A stretch of DNA of 64,000 nt from Alphaproteobacteria bacterium (GTDB taxonomy: Bacteria; Pseudomonadota; Alphaproteobacteria; Caulobacterales; Maricaulaceae), in NCBI GenBank assembly GCA_016124665.1, contig WGNH01000017.1, positions 1 to 64,000 on the forward strand, written 5' to 3'. The notes below the pieces were generated by a model. That model saw nothing but the letters and a program-made list of their open reading frames with translations. It was not told the DNA's origin and ran no database searches. Positions 19,087-28,629 of the stretch are shown here, piece after piece (position 1 is the first letter of the stretch; the number at the start of each line of letters is the position of its first letter). The translations under genes and the position numbers were made by a program.

Positions 19087-19638
19087 ATGGGCGATAAGCG
19101 CATATTACTCATCATTGGCGGCGGTATCGCTGCCTACAAATCTCTTGAACTGATCCGCGATCTGGCAAAGCGCGGCATCGGAACGCGCTGCATCCTGACC
19201 AGTGCGGGGGAACACTTCGTCACCCCGCTCAGTCTCGCCGCCCTGTCCGGGGAGAAAGTCTATTCAGACCTTTTCTCGCTTACCGACGAGACCGAAATGG
19301 GTCACATCGAACTGTCCCGCTCGGCCGATCTTGTGGTGGTTGCACCCGCCACTGCGGACCTCATCGGCAAATGCGCCAATGGTCTTGCCAATGATCTCGC
19401 ATCGACAACCCTGCTGGCCACTGACAAGCCGGTCCTGATGGCTCCGGCCATGAATGTCCGCATGTGGCAGCATCCCGCCGTGCGCCGGAATGTCGAGACA
19501 CTGAAAGCCGACGGTGTTGAATTTGCCGGGCCGGAGGAGGGCGAAATGGCTTGCGGCGAATTCGGCCCGGGCCGCATGAGCGAGCCCGCCGCCATCGCCC
19601 ATGCCATTGAAGGCCTGCTGTCGCGGACCTCTGCATGA
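19087..19638 (+). CDS. coaC: Phosphopantothenoylcysteine decarboxylase (CoaC, stand-alone)
   Basis: A 183-residue flavoprotein of the HFCD family, third-to-last group of steps in coenzyme A synthesis (decarboxylation to 4'-phosphopantetheine). It begins RILLIIGGGIAAYKSLELI and has the FMN/substrate loops VVAPATADLIGKCANGLANDL and MAPAMNVRMWQHPAVRRN (PXMNxxMW motif). The end shows EEGEMACGEFGPGRM, including the catalytic Cys region. ATG 19087 has TGGAGG six bases upstream; ATG 19069 with AGGAG is an alternative. In most bacteria this domain is fused to CoaB; here the gene stops and coaB starts on an overlapping ATGA. Confidence 0.93.
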   Translation: MGDKRILLIIGGGIAAYKSLELIRDLAKRGIGTRCILTSAGEHFVTPLSLAALSGEKVYSDLFSLTDETEMGHIELSRSADLVVVAPATADLIGKCANGLANDLASTTLLATDKPVLMAPAMNVRMWQHPAVRRNVETLKADGVEFAGPEEGEMACGEFGPGRMSEPAAIAHAIEGLLSRTSA

Positions 19639-20285
19639 CCAGCCTGACCGGCAAGAAGATTGTCGTCACGGCGGGCCCGACCATCGAGGCCATTGATCCC
19701 GTCCGGTTTCTGTCCAACCGGTCCAGCGGCAAGCAGGGTTATCTGATTGCTGAAGCCCTGGCGCATCGCGGTGCGGATGTCCGCCTTGTTTCCGGCCCGG
19801 TCTGCTTGCCCTGCCCGTTTGACGTGACACGGATCGAGGTCGAAAGCGCTTGCGAAATGCTGGCCGCTGTCGAAGCAGAATTGCCGGCGGATGTCTTCAT
19901 TGCCGTCGCGGCGGTATCAGACTGGCGCCCGGCTGAAACCCGCGCCCGGAAAGCTGAAAAATCGGCGCTGGCAACAACGCTTCACCTTGTTGAAAATCCC
20001 GACATCCTCCGCACCATCGCAACCCGGAAGACTGGCCGGCCGGATCTGGTCATCGGATTTGCCGCGGAAACTCATGACGTGCTTGAGCGCGCCCGTGCCA
20101 AACGCCGTCGCAAGGATTGTGACTGGATCATCGCCAATGATGTGTCCGGCGACGTGATGGGCGGGGATGAAAACGCGGTCTGGCTGATCTCGGACCACGA
20201 AGAGATTGTCTGGCCACGAACACAAAAAGCCGGGATTGCCGCGCTCCTGTCTGACCGGATTGTCGCCGCGTTCTCTGGAATATGA
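19635..20285 (+). CDS. coaB: Phosphopantothenate-cysteine ligase (CoaB, stand-alone)
   Basis: A 216-residue protein equal to the C-terminal half of a usual CoaBC. It begins GKKIVVTAGPTIEAIDPVRFLSNRSSGKQG, the nucleotide-binding signature of bacterial CoaB, and contains AVAAVSDWRPAE, DLVIGFAAETHD and IIANDVS, all conserved. It couples cysteine to 4'-phosphopantothenate using CTP. ATGA overlap with coaC (19635-19638) makes it translationally coupled. The neighbour dut is also next to coaBC in many bacteria. Whether the split is natural or due to a single-base error is discussed under findings. Confidence 0.92.
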   Translation: MTSLTGKKIVVTAGPTIEAIDPVRFLSNRSSGKQGYLIAEALAHRGADVRLVSGPVCLPCPFDVTRIEVESACEMLAAVEAELPADVFIAVAAVSDWRPAETRARKAEKSALATTLHLVENPDILRTIATRKTGRPDLVIGFAAETHDVLERARAKRRRKDCDWIIANDVSGDVMGGDENAVWLISDHEEIVWPRTQKAGIAALLSDRIVAAFSGI

Positions 20286-20351
20286 TCACGGCGAAGTAGT
20301 GCGGGCCGGCTTTATCCGTTAGTTTTGCCTTGTGATAAGGGAGGTTTTCCG

Positions 20352-20798
20352 ATGCAATCAGGAATCTTGACCGCAATTGCCGCGGCTTCGCTGACAGGCA
20401 CAGCTGCGTTCGCATTTACCGATATTGAGGAATATGGCTGCGTGGCCATGTCAGCAGACCGGCAGGGTGCAGCGGCCATGCCCGGCTATAGTGTGCTGGA
20501 ACGGTCGCGGGCCGAAGGGCGCATGACCGTGGGCATTTCCGCCGACTTCGCCATTGCCGGAATTATGTGCCGGCGCAATATCATCGTTCCGGCAGAGTAT
20601 GATTTTGAAGTCCCGCTGGCCGGATTACCCCTTTACATTTCGACGGATGGCGCAGATGGCAGCCGCATTGTGGTGCTGACAATCGAGGACGACCAGTTCG
20701 TTGTCCGCATATTGGAAGGTGAATTGACCGCCTCTGAACGCGAGCAGGTGACAAGCCGGATTGAAACTTATTACGCTGCGCTCGACGACGAATCATGA
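20352..20798 (+). CDS. Secreted protein of unknown function
   Basis: 148 residues with a signal peptide (MQSGILTAIAAASLTGTAAFA). The mature part has two Cys (EYGCVAM, IMCRRN) that could form a disulphide, a beta-rich centre and a helical C-terminus (ASEREQVTSRIETYYAALDDE). I recognise no domain. GGGAGG lies seven bases before the ATG. It sits between coaB and dut on the same strand, 66 and 45 bp from them, and likely belongs to that operon by position only. Confidence 0.75.
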   Translation: MQSGILTAIAAASLTGTAAFAFTDIEEYGCVAMSADRQGAAAMPGYSVLERSRAEGRMTVGISADFAIAGIMCRRNIIVPAEYDFEVPLAGLPLYISTDGADGSRIVVLTIEDDQFVVRILEGELTASEREQVTSRIETYYAALDDES

Positions 20799-20843
20799 AG
20801 CGGCCGCCTGAGACCTTGTCCTGCGGTCAGGGGGAGGTCCGCC

Positions 20844-21296
20844 ATGCCGGTTATTGTTCAGGTTTCGCCATTGCCGCATTTTGAAGGGCTGGACTTGCCC
20901 GGATATCAGACGGCGGCCAGTGCCGGCCTCGACCTGCCGGCCGCCGTTCCTGAAGATGATCCCGTTACCATTCCGCCCGGGGAGTGGCGGCTGATTCCGA
21001 CCGGCCTCTCCATAGCCCTGCCCGATGGATATGAGGCGCAGATCCGCCCCCGTTCCGGGCTGGCGGCCAAATTCGGCATCTCCATGGTCAACACACCGGG
21101 CACAATTGACGCCGATTATCGCGGCGAGATGAAGGTCAACCTGATCAATCACGGCAAGGAGCCCTTCATCGTCCGGCGCGGGGAACGCATCGCCCAGATG
21201 ATCGTCGCTCCGGTGACTCATATTGAATGGGCACCGGTCGCGGCCTTGAGCGAAACTGTCCGCGGCACCGGCGGCTTCGGCTCGACCGGTGTCTGA
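20844..21296 (+). CDS. dut: Deoxyuridine 5'-triphosphate nucleotidohydrolase
   Basis: A 150-residue trimeric dUTPase that hydrolyses dUTP to dUMP, keeping uracil out of DNA. All five motifs are present: [41 protein letters not shown], and the C-terminal arm [10 protein letters not shown] with its ATP-like glycines. Length matches the family. It follows coaB in the usual dfp-dut order, with one small secreted-protein gene between. Confidence 0.97.
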   Translation: MPVIVQVSPLPHFEGLDLPGYQTAASAGLDLPAAVPEDDPVTIPPGEWRLIPTGLSIALPDGYEAQIRPRSGLAAKFGISMVNTPGTIDADYRGEMKVNLINHGKEPFIVRRGERIAQMIVAPVTHIEWAPVAALSETVRGTGGFGSTGV

Positions 21297-21375
21297 CACT
21301 TCTTTCTGACTCCATGCGCTGGCAATCCGTGTTGACGTGCATACATCAACGAAAGGTCAAAGCCGGAGAAAGCCC

Positions 21376-22332
21376 ATGGAAACCAGCGGTCGCGGAAAAG
21401 TCTACGCTTCGTTTCTGGATACGATCGGCGACACGCCGCTGGTCGAACTTGGACAGCTGGCAAAAAAACATGGAGCCAGGGGACGAATTCTGGCCAAGCT
21501 TGAATTCTTCAACCCTTTGGCCAGCGTAAAGGATCGCATCGGTTTTGCGATGATCGAGGCGCACGAAGCCGAGGGCCGGATTGGTCCGGACACGCTCCTG
21601 GTGGAGCCCACTTCAGGCAATACGGGTGTAGGGCTGGCTTTTGTGGCGGCGGCAAAGGGTTACAGGCTGAAGCTGGTCATGCCTGAATCCATGTCGATCG
21701 AGCGCCGGAAGATGCTGGCCTTCCTCGGAGCCGAGCTGGAACTGACGCCTGCCGCCAAGGGCATGGGCGGGGCTATCGCCCGTGCAAAGGAAATCCTGAC
21801 GGAAAACCCTGACGCGGTGGCGCCCGGACAATTCGTCAATCCGGCCAATCCGGACATTCACCGCAGGACAACCGGACCGGAAATCTGGAATGATACGAGC
21901 GGCAAGGTCGATGTTTTCGTATCCGGCGTCGGGACGGGTGGAACGTTGACCGGCGCAGGCGGTTACCTGAAAGAGAAAAATCCGGACCTCAGGATTGTGG
22001 CTGTCGAGCCTGTCGACAGCCCGGTCCTGTCCGGTGGACAGCCCGGACCTCACAAAATCCAGGGCATCGGGGCGGGTTTCATACCTGACATTCTCGACAC
22101 CGGCCTGATTGACGAAATTGTCCAGGTCAATAACGAGGATTCTATTGCCTATTCCCGCGAAGCCGCCCGGGTCGAAGGCCTGCCGAGCGGGATTTCATCC
22201 GGAGCGGCGCTGAAGGCGGCGCTCGATATCGCGAAACGCGACGACATGGCGGGCAAGAATATCGTCGTGATTATCCCGTCCTTTGCCGAACGTTATATCT
22301 CGTCCGTTCTGTTCGATGGGGTGGGCGAATAG
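21376..22332 (+). CDS. cysK: Cysteine synthase A (O-acetylserine sulfhydrylase)
   Basis: A 318-residue PLP enzyme of fold type II making cysteine from O-acetylserine and sulfide. The PLP lysine is in FFNPLASVKDRIGFAMI, the substrate loop is PTSGNTGVGLAFVAAAKGY, the PLP phosphate loop is GVGTGGTLTGAG, and the pyridine-contacting C-terminal segment is GISSGAAL. ATG at 21376 follows GGAGAAAG; an upstream ATG adds unconserved residues. The 80-bp upstream region has GTTGA-N10-TCAAC (21333-21352), possibly a regulator site. Convergent with the helicase gene, stops three bases apart. Confidence 0.95.
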   Translation: METSGRGKVYASFLDTIGDTPLVELGQLAKKHGARGRILAKLEFFNPLASVKDRIGFAMIEAHEAEGRIGPDTLLVEPTSGNTGVGLAFVAAAKGYRLKLVMPESMSIERRKMLAFLGAELELTPAAKGMGGAIARAKEILTENPDAVAPGQFVNPANPDIHRRTTGPEIWNDTSGKVDVFVSGVGTGGTLTGAGGYLKEKNPDLRIVAVEPVDSPVLSGGQPGPHKIQGIGAGFIPDILDTGLIDEIVQVNNEDSIAYSREAARVEGLPSGISSGAALKAALDIAKRDDMAGKNIVVIIPSFAERYISSVLFDGVGE

Positions 22333-22335
22333 GGT

Positions 22336-23655
22336 CTACAGCCGCGCATCATGGCAATAGGCCGAGACGTCATTGATCCGCGGATCCACAACGAGATCGC
22401 GCGGACGCAGGGGCCGGGACAGCCGCAAGCCCTCCAGTGTCCGCGCGCGCGATAGCGCCACATAGGCTTGCCCGTGCGCGAACATGCCGCGTGAAAAATC
22501 GATGTAGAGCTTGTCGATCGTCAGGCCCTGGGCCTTGTGGACCGTCATCGCCCAGGCCAGGCGCAGCGGCAATTGCTTGAAGGCCCCGACCACCGATTTG
22601 TCGATGGCCTTCTTGGCCGCGTCATATTGATAGGAATAGCGCTCCCAGGCGGCCGGTTCGACTCGGTGGGTCTCCGCGCCGATCTTCACAAGGACCGCAC
22701 CCTCATCCAGATCGGCCACCTCGCCCATTGTGCCATTCACCCATTTTCCCGATGGATCATTGCGGATCATCATCACCCGGGCACCGCGCTTGAGCAGAAG
22801 CGGGTCCTCGGTTGGAAACAGGCGGGGATCAAACTGGCCTTCTGTCTTGGAATTATAAGCCGCGGCCTCGCCGGGCAAGGCCGCAAGACGCGCCGCATTG
22901 ATGTCATGTGCGGCCTGATTGGTCGGTGTCAGAACGACATGTGTGGCGCTGGCATCAAAGCCGGTGGCTTGCGTCACCCGCTGGTTCAACAGAGCCGCTT
23001 CACGTTCATCGACCCGGGCTTCGCGCACAGCCGATAGTATGTCGATAAAATCCGGGTCCGATTGCCGGAAAACGGTTTCCAGTTCGACCCGCAGGAAGCC
23101 GGCATCCCGGAAGCCCGGCGCATTGAAAAAGAACGGTCCGCCATAGATTTCGTCGAGATATTGCCCGACCTGCCCGTCCACGACCGGCGGCAACTGGGCC
23201 AGATCACCAACAATCACCATGCGCACACCGCCAAACGGCTCCGAACTGTCACGGTGCAGACGCAGGGAATGATCGATCGCCGCCATCATGTCCGCACGCA
23301 CCATAGAGATTTCATCAATCACCAGCGTGTCGAGCTCTTTCAGAACCCGCGCATGGCGCAACCGCCTTATGTCCTGCGGCTCGATCAGCCGCGGCGGGAA
23401 ACGGAAGAAGGAGTGAATCGTCTGTCCCCCCGCATTCATGGCGGCCACACCTGTGGGAGCCACCACCGCAGCGCGGCCCTCCATCTGGTGCAGGAATTTG
23501 CGCAGCAGCGTGGTTTTTCCCGTCCCGGCCCGCCCGGTCAGGAAGATATGCGCCCGGCCTGTCGTCAGAAGACGCAAGGCGGGGGCGGTCGGATCATCGG
23601 CGGGGGCTGGAATATTCATGATGGCAGACTGACCTGATTGGTGAGCATCCGCCAT
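22336..23655 (-). CDS. PIF1-like superfamily 1 DNA helicase
   Basis: A 439-residue ATPase. Motif I GRAGTGKTTLLRKF at 41-54, APTGVAAMNAGGQTIHSFF (Ia), VIDEISMVRADM (II), VGDLAQLPPVV (III), and the C-terminal TVHKAQGLTIDKLYIDFSRGMFAHGQAYVALSRARTLEGL (V/VI) are the SF1B Pif1/RecD2-like signature. Such proteins unwind DNA 5'-3', including G4 or R-loops; bacterial copies are non-essential and often accessory. A second ATG at 23619 is possible; neither start has a strong Shine-Dalgarno. Only 34 bp separate it from the divergent MoeB-like gene. Confidence 0.92.
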   Translation of the reverse strand: MADAHQSGQSAIMNIPAPADDPTAPALRLLTTGRAHIFLTGRAGTGKTTLLRKFLHQMEGRAAVVAPTGVAAMNAGGQTIHSFFRFPPRLIEPQDIRRLRHARVLKELDTLVIDEISMVRADMMAAIDHSLRLHRDSSEPFGGVRMVIVGDLAQLPPVVDGQVGQYLDEIYGGPFFFNAPGFRDAGFLRVELETVFRQSDPDFIDILSAVREARVDEREAALLNQRVTQATGFDASATHVVLTPTNQAAHDINAARLAALPGEAAAYNSKTEGQFDPRLFPTEDPLLLKRGARVMMIRNDPSGKWVNGTMGEVADLDEGAVLVKIGAETHRVEPAAWERYSYQYDAAKKAIDKSVVGAFKQLPLRLAWAMTVHKAQGLTIDKLYIDFSRGMFAHGQAYVALSRARTLEGLRLSRPLRPRDLVVDPRINDVSAYCHDARL

Positions 23656-23689
23656 AGGCAGGCTGTCAATCCGGTGCTAGTCGGAAGTC

Positions 23690-24436
23690 ATGGAAGATGA
23701 AGAAATCGAACGCTATGCCCGCCACCTCGTGCTCAGGGAGATTGGCGGTCCCGGCCAGCAGCGACTGAGAGCGGCATCTGCGCTGATTGTCGGTGCCGGC
23801 GGGCTGGGCGGGCCGGCGGCGCTCTATCTGGCGGCAGCGGGTGTGGGCACAATTACACTTATAGATCCCGACACGGTCAGCCTCGACAATCTACAGCGTC
23901 AGATCCAGTTCGCCACGGAGGATGTCGGCCAGCCAAAAGCCGCCATCGCCGCACAGGGACTCGCCCGCTTGAACCCTCTGGTAAATGTCCGCGCAGTCCA
24001 GGCCGAACTCACGCCTGAGAACGCCGCCGCCGTTCTGGCCGGGTCGGATGTCGTCCTTGATGGCTGCGACAATTTCGAAACCCGTTTTGCGGTAAACGCC
24101 GCCTGTCACCGCCTCGGCAAGCCGCTGATATCGGGTGCCGTGGGCCGCTGGACAGGACAAGTGGCGACTTTCACATCTGGCCTTGGCAAGGGGACGCCCT
24201 GCTATCAGTGCTTCGTACCGGCCATTCCGCCGGATGCTGAAACCTGCGAACGTGTCGGCGTGGTTGGCGCGCTGACCGGCATTGTCGGTTCGATAATGGC
24301 ACTGGAGGCGATCAAATGGATCACCGGGGCGGGAGATCCCTTGTCAGGCCGCCTTCTGATGTATGACGGGCTGGCAGGGACAAGCCGAACCCTGACCCTT
24401 CACCATGACCCGGCCTGTCCTGTCTGCGGACAATGA
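23690..24436 (+). CDS. MoeB/ThiF family adenylyltransferase
   Basis: A 248-residue E1-like enzyme that adenylates the C-terminal glycine of a sulfur carrier (MoaD or ThiS). Nucleotide-binding GAGGLGGPAALYLAAAGVG, then the family DPDTVSLDNLQRQIQF, the ATP/Mg residues DGCDNFETRFAVN, and the structural zinc site CYQC ... CPVCG. It lacks the rhodanese domain, which is typical for bacterial MoeB. Whether it serves molybdopterin or thiamine cannot be said; no partner gene is near. Confidence 0.9.
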   Translation: MEDEEIERYARHLVLREIGGPGQQRLRAASALIVGAGGLGGPAALYLAAAGVGTITLIDPDTVSLDNLQRQIQFATEDVGQPKAAIAAQGLARLNPLVNVRAVQAELTPENAAAVLAGSDVVLDGCDNFETRFAVNAACHRLGKPLISGAVGRWTGQVATFTSGLGKGTPCYQCFVPAIPPDAETCERVGVVGALTGIVGSIMALEAIKWITGAGDPLSGRLLMYDGLAGTSRTLTLHHDPACPVCGQ

Positions 24437-24457
24437 TTTCAGCGCCGTGCTGCCCGA

Positions 24458-25357
24458 TCAGTTGCAGGACGTCGCAAGCGGGCTGGTTTCGGCATCGCCC
24501 GCAGCATCCAGATAGAGCGTCGCCACCATGCGCGGCGTGCAGATAAAGCCCCAATTCCAGTCGTCATGGAAATCCGCCAGCGGGTTGGCGGCCTGCACCT
24601 CTTCAAGGCTCATACCGGCTTCAACCAAGGGCGCGATGATCGCCCGCGCCGCGCGCACCATATCGATGGACGCCTGTATGTCCTCGCGCGTCGACAATGG
24701 GCCGTGACCGGGAATGACCTGGGTTTCAGGGCCGGCGATCCGCAATCCGGTCTCCATGGCGTCCAGATACCCGTCCACCGTTCCGCCGCCCGTCAGGTCA
24801 ATGAAGGGAAACAGGCCGGAAAACAGCGTGTCGCCCATATGCAGGACATCGGCGGTTTCAAAATACACAAGCGCATCACCGTCGGTGTGAGCGGATGGCA
24901 CATGTACGGCACGCACCGTCTCGCCATTCATGTGGAAATGAATGTCCTCGCCAAACGTCAGGACCGGCAGAAAGCCATAGGCATTCTGCTCGTCCGACGC
25001 AGCCAGCCGCGTGCGGATATTATGGTGCGCCACAATGGTCGAGCCTTCCGCATGGAAGTGGTCATTCGAACCCGTATGATCCCCGTGATAATGCGTGTTC
25101 AGAATGAAACGCGGCACACCTTCACCAGCGATGTCCGCAATGGCAGCCTCGACCTGCGAGCCGGTGCCGGGAAGAAGATCATCCACCAGCAATATGCCAT
25201 CATCGCCGGTCAGCACGCCCATATTGCCGCCCGCGCCGGTGGTCAGCATGACGATGCCGCCACGCAATTCAGTTGGCTCGAAGGTCAGTTCACGGTCCTG
25301 AGCGGAAGCTGTTGCTGCAAAAACCAGTGCACCTGCTGTGGTCAGAATGAATTTCAT
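24458..25357 (-). CDS. Exported metallo-beta-lactamase-fold hydrolase
   Basis: 299 residues with a signal peptide (MKFILTTAGALVFAATASAQ) and an MBL fold. Zinc ligands: NTHYHGDHTGSN (HxHxDH), a later His in SAHTDGDALVYF, MGDTLFSG (Asp) and VIPGHGPLS (last His). The family contains periplasmic hydrolases of unknown substrates, rather than confirmed beta-lactamases of class B3, so antibiotic resistance should not be assumed. It ends convergently with the MoeB-like gene, 22 bp apart. Confidence 0.88.
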   Translation of the reverse strand: MKFILTTAGALVFAATASAQDRELTFEPTELRGGIVMLTTGAGGNMGVLTGDDGILLVDDLLPGTGSQVEAAIADIAGEGVPRFILNTHYHGDHTGSNDHFHAEGSTIVAHHNIRTRLAASDEQNAYGFLPVLTFGEDIHFHMNGETVRAVHVPSAHTDGDALVYFETADVLHMGDTLFSGLFPFIDLTGGGTVDGYLDAMETGLRIAGPETQVIPGHGPLSTREDIQASIDMVRAARAIIAPLVEAGMSLEEVQAANPLADFHDDWNWGFICTPRMVATLYLDAAGDAETSPLATSCN

Positions 25358-25457
25358 GGCGACCTCCCTGTATGAGTTGAAACATATGATAGCGTGGCAT
25401 GGTCGCCGCGTCTTCTTCCTCATATCGGATTTACTGCCTATTCACCCTGACGGGCGC

Positions 25458-26030
25458 ATGTCTGTCAGCATGAAACGGATGCTGGCTCTCCTTCTGACAG
25501 GCGTGTTGACGGCGCTCTGCCCGGCCGTTCTGGCACAGGATGCCGATACGCCGTCAGGCTATCCGGTTCCACGCTTTGTCTCGCTGAAGGTCAGCGTCGC
25601 CTACGGGCGGGAAGGCCCCAGCCAGGATCACCGGATTATCTGGCGTTATGTACGTGAAGGCCTGCCGCTTCGTGTCACAGCCGAAGCCCCCGGTTGGCGG
25701 CGGGTGGAAGACCCGGGCGGCGAGGTAACATGGATGCACCAATCGCTGCTGTCCGGCCGCCGCACCGTTTATATTCCGGAGGAAGCAGAACTCCGGATCC
25801 GCCCGGATGCTGATGCCAATATCGAGGCCATAGCCGAGGCCGGGGCCATTCTCGATCTTGAACGCTGCGCCGATGGCTGGTGCCGGCTGCAGGCACAGGG
25901 ACATCATGGCTGGGTTCGCGCCAATGCCATCTGGGGCATATTGCCATCCGACCTCGGCACCTACGGCGCAGCGCCACACAGCCTCGCCGCCTTGAGTGAC
26001 CCGTCCCCGCATGATACCGCTGATCGATGA
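25458..26030 (+). CDS. Secreted SH3-domain protein (SH3_4-like)
   Basis: A 190-residue exported protein; the signal is MSVSMKRMLALLLTGVLTALCPAVLA. Two tandem bacterial SH3 domains follow: FVSLKVSVAYGREGPSQDHRIIWRYVREGLPLRVTAE and AELRIRPDADANIEAIAEAGAILDLERCADGWCRLQAQGHHGWVRANAIWGI. Such modules bind cell wall or exported partners. Start at 25458 or at 25470 are both possible. It lies upstream of fabA on the same strand, common in related genomes, but without proven functional link. Confidence 0.88.
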   Translation: MSVSMKRMLALLLTGVLTALCPAVLAQDADTPSGYPVPRFVSLKVSVAYGREGPSQDHRIIWRYVREGLPLRVTAEAPGWRRVEDPGGEVTWMHQSLLSGRRTVYIPEEAELRIRPDADANIEAIAEAGAILDLERCADGWCRLQAQGHHGWVRANAIWGILPSDLGTYGAAPHSLAALSDPSPHDTADR

Positions 26031-26103
26031 AAGCGGTGGATATATGACGGCTTGATCCCCCGCTCCAATTCATAAAGCGGACCGTCACCGATCGGGATCA
26101 GAC

Positions 26104-26631
26104 ATGACAGAACGTCCAAGCGCGCTTTCCTATGAAGATCTGCTGAAATCATCCCGCGGAGAGCTTTACGGCCCCGGTAACGGTCAATTGCCCGCGCCGC
26201 CCATGCTGATGCTCGACCGCATCACGCACATTTCCGAGGATGGCGGCGATTACGGCAAGGGTCAGGTCATTGCCGAGCTGGATATCAAGGATGATAAGTG
26301 GTTTTTCGCCTGCCATTTTCCCGGCGATCCGGTCATGCCCGGCTGCCTGGGTCTGGATGCAATGTGGCAGCTGGTCGGATTCTGGCTGGTCTGGGAAGGC
26401 AATCCGGGCAAGGGTCGAGCGCTCGGCTGCGGTGAAGTCAAATTCGTCGGCCAGGTCACGCCGGATGTGAAGACCGTGCGCTATGAAATCAGCATGAAGA
26501 AAATTGTCCGCCGGGGGCTTGTTCTCGGCGTTGCGGATGCGCGATTATTCGCCGACGACAAGGAAATCTACAAGGCCAAGGATCTGAAGGTCGGCCTGTT
26601 CAAACCTGAAGATCTGGCCCGTCAGGGCTGA
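26104..26631 (+). CDS. fabA: 3-hydroxydecanoyl-ACP dehydratase/isomerase
   Basis: A 175-residue FabA that dehydrates 3-hydroxydecanoyl-ACP and isomerises the trans-2 bond to cis-3, the entry to unsaturated fatty acids. The hot-dog fold catalytic segment [24 protein letters not shown] contains His and the glycine-rich loop, and [17 protein letters not shown] follows. It is the first gene of the fabA-fabB run, 22 bp before fabB. Confidence 0.96.
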   Translation: MTERPSALSYEDLLKSSRGELYGPGNGQLPAPPMLMLDRITHISEDGGDYGKGQVIAELDIKDDKWFFACHFPGDPVMPGCLGLDAMWQLVGFWLVWEGNPGKGRALGCGEVKFVGQVTPDVKTVRYEISMKKIVRRGLVLGVADARLFADDKEIYKAKDLKVGLFKPEDLARQG

Positions 26632-26653
26632 GCCCCGAATGACAGGAGTTCAT

Positions 26654-27868
26654 ATGCGCCGTGTTGTGATCACCGGGCTGGGCGTGATTTCGCCTATCGG
26701 AAACAATGCAGACGAGGTCACCGCCTCGTTGAAAGCCGGCAAGACCGGCATCCGCTTCATGCAGGAATTTGCCGACCACAAATTCAAATGCCAGGTCGGG
26801 GCCAAGCCGGATATCGATCCGGCAGAGCATGTCGACAAGCGCGTCTACCGCTTCATGAGCGAAGGCGCGGGCTGGTGCTATATGGCGATGGAACAGGCGA
26901 TTGCCGCATCAGGCATCGGCGAGAACGACATTTCCAATCCACGCACCGGCATCATCATGGGCTCGGGCGGTCCGTCTGCGGGCACGATTGTCAACGCGGC
27001 CGATATTACCCGCGACAAGGGCCCGCGCCGTATCGGCCCCTTTGCCGTACCCAAGGCGATGAGCTCGACGGCTTCAGCCACCCTCGCCACACCGTTCAAG
27101 ATACTTGGCGTGAACTATTCCATCACTTCCGCCTGCACGACCTCGCTGCACTGCGTCGGGGCTGCAGCCGAACAGATCCAGTGGGGCAAGCAGGATGTGA
27201 TGTTTGCCGGCGGTTGCGAGGAGATTCACTGGGCGCTCTCCAACCTGTTTGATGCCATGGGCGCGATGTCAACGAAGTACAATGATACGCCGGAGCACGC
27301 TTCGCGCGCCTTTGACAGGGACCGCGACGGCTTTGTCGGCGGAGCTGGGGCCGGTGTCGTCGTCCTCGAGGAATATGAGCGGGCGAAGAAACGCGGCGCG
27401 CCGATTCTCGCCGAGATCACCGGCTATGGCGCGACCTCGGACGGCTATGACATGGTCGCCCCGTCCGGCGAGGGCGCCGTGCGCTCCATGCGTCTGGCCA
27501 TGGAAACCGCCGGATCGGATATCGACTATCTGAACCCGCATGCCACTGCGACACCGGTTGGCGACATCACCGAGATGAAGGCGGTCAAGGAAGTCTTCGG
27601 CGACAAGGCTCCGATGATTTCGGCAACGAAATCCATGACCGGCCACTCGCTCGGGGCCGCCGGCGCGCACGAGCTCGTCTACACGCTGTTGATGATGCAG
27701 AACAGTTTCGTGGCGCCCTCTATCAATGTCTTTGACATGGACCCGGACATTGCCGCACTGGACCTGCCCATCATCACCGAAACCCGCGATGCCGAAATCA
27801 GGACCGCCATGTCGAATTCCTTCGGCTTTGGCGGCACGAACGGTACGGTGGTTGTATCCAAGGTGTGA
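26654..27868 (+). CDS. fabB: 3-oxoacyl-ACP synthase I (FabB)
   Basis: The 404-residue ketosynthase elongates the cis-unsaturated acyl chains made by FabA. It starts [16 protein letters not shown], with AGGAG six bases before ATG 26654. An earlier in-frame ATG at 26639 lies before that site and is less likely. Catalytic Cys in [14 protein letters not shown], first His in [11 protein letters not shown], second in [15 protein letters not shown]. The length and the Cys-His-His triad match KAS I. The stop overlaps a GTG start of the next gene. Confidence 0.96.
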   Translation: MRRVVITGLGVISPIGNNADEVTASLKAGKTGIRFMQEFADHKFKCQVGAKPDIDPAEHVDKRVYRFMSEGAGWCYMAMEQAIAASGIGENDISNPRTGIIMGSGGPSAGTIVNAADITRDKGPRRIGPFAVPKAMSSTASATLATPFKILGVNYSITSACTTSLHCVGAAAEQIQWGKQDVMFAGGCEEIHWALSNLFDAMGAMSTKYNDTPEHASRAFDRDRDGFVGGAGAGVVVLEEYERAKKRGAPILAEITGYGATSDGYDMVAPSGEGAVRSMRLAMETAGSDIDYLNPHATATPVGDITEMKAVKEVFGDKAPMISATKSMTGHSLGAAGAHELVYTLLMMQNSFVAPSINVFDMDPDIAALDLPIITETRDAEIRTAMSNSFGFGGTNGTVVVSKV

Positions 27869-28605
27869 CGGTGATTGATCGGCGCAACCTTCTGACAGCA
27901 ACGGGCGCGACGTTTCTTGCGGGTCTGGCAGCACATCAGGCAGGGGCCTTTGAGACTTCAGCGCGGCAGGCGTTCGATACGGCCATCGGACAAGTCGACC
28001 ACTTCTCTCTCCAGGCTCTGAATGGAGGCATTTCGATCACCAATTGGCGCGAAGGCCTTGATTATGTTTTTTCAAACCTTGACCCAAGCGATGTCCGGAA
28101 CGCCATTGAATTCGACCGTCTGCTGAACAGTGCGGGCATCGCCGAACGTGGTGTCGCAACCGCGCCGGTTCACTTGCAGCTCGAAAACGGAGAGCGGCTG
28201 GCGTTTTTCCCGAAATTCTTCACCGTGGGCCGCGGCAGAGCCATCATTCCACATGGCCACAGTAATATGATATCCGCCCACCTGACACTGCAGGGCCGAT
28301 TTCATCTCCGGCAATATGACAGGATCGGGATCGAAGACGATGCGCTTTTGATCCGGCCGACGATAGACGAAGTCGTGACGGCTGGCACTCTGGCGTCTAT
28401 CGGCGACCCGGATGACAATATTCACTGGTTCATTGCCGAAGAGCAGGCCTGCACGCTGGATATCATCCTCACCAATCTCGACGCCTCAGCTTCGTCCGCA
28501 TTTGACATATTCAATATTGACCCGATGGAGGCCGCGGCCTTAGGTCAGGACATCTGGCGCGCGCCGCGCCTTTCAGTAGCGGACGGCCTCGCCAAATATG
28601 GCTGA
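27865..28605 (+). CDS. Tat-exported cupin-like protein of unknown function
   Basis: 246 residues. The N-terminus has a twin-arginine signal ([19 protein letters not shown]). The core has a cupin-style first motif [21 protein letters not shown], with two histidines, and a second strand NIHWFIAEE providing another. This could hold a metal, though the usual Glu of cupin motif 1 is not obvious. No named family comes to mind. The GTG start (27865, with an in-frame GTG at 27871) overlaps the fabB stop, and fabI begins 24 bp after it, so it is embedded in the fab operon. An exported protein inside this cytoplasmic pathway is unexpected. Confidence 0.82.
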   Translation: MTVIDRRNLLTATGATFLAGLAAHQAGAFETSARQAFDTAIGQVDHFSLQALNGGISITNWREGLDYVFSNLDPSDVRNAIEFDRLLNSAGIAERGVATAPVHLQLENGERLAFFPKFFTVGRGRAIIPHGHSNMISAHLTLQGRFHLRQYDRIGIEDDALLIRPTIDEVVTAGTLASIGDPDDNIHWFIAEEQACTLDIILTNLDASASSAFDIFNIDPMEAAALGQDIWRAPRLSVADGLAKYG

Positions 28606-28629
28606 GCCCAAACCCGGGAAGGACTTTCC

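Noticed and set aside
24458-25357. Class B beta-lactamase and antibiotic resistance
   Set aside because: Metal ligands fit the general MBL superfamily, which is mostly not lactamases; no resistance context.
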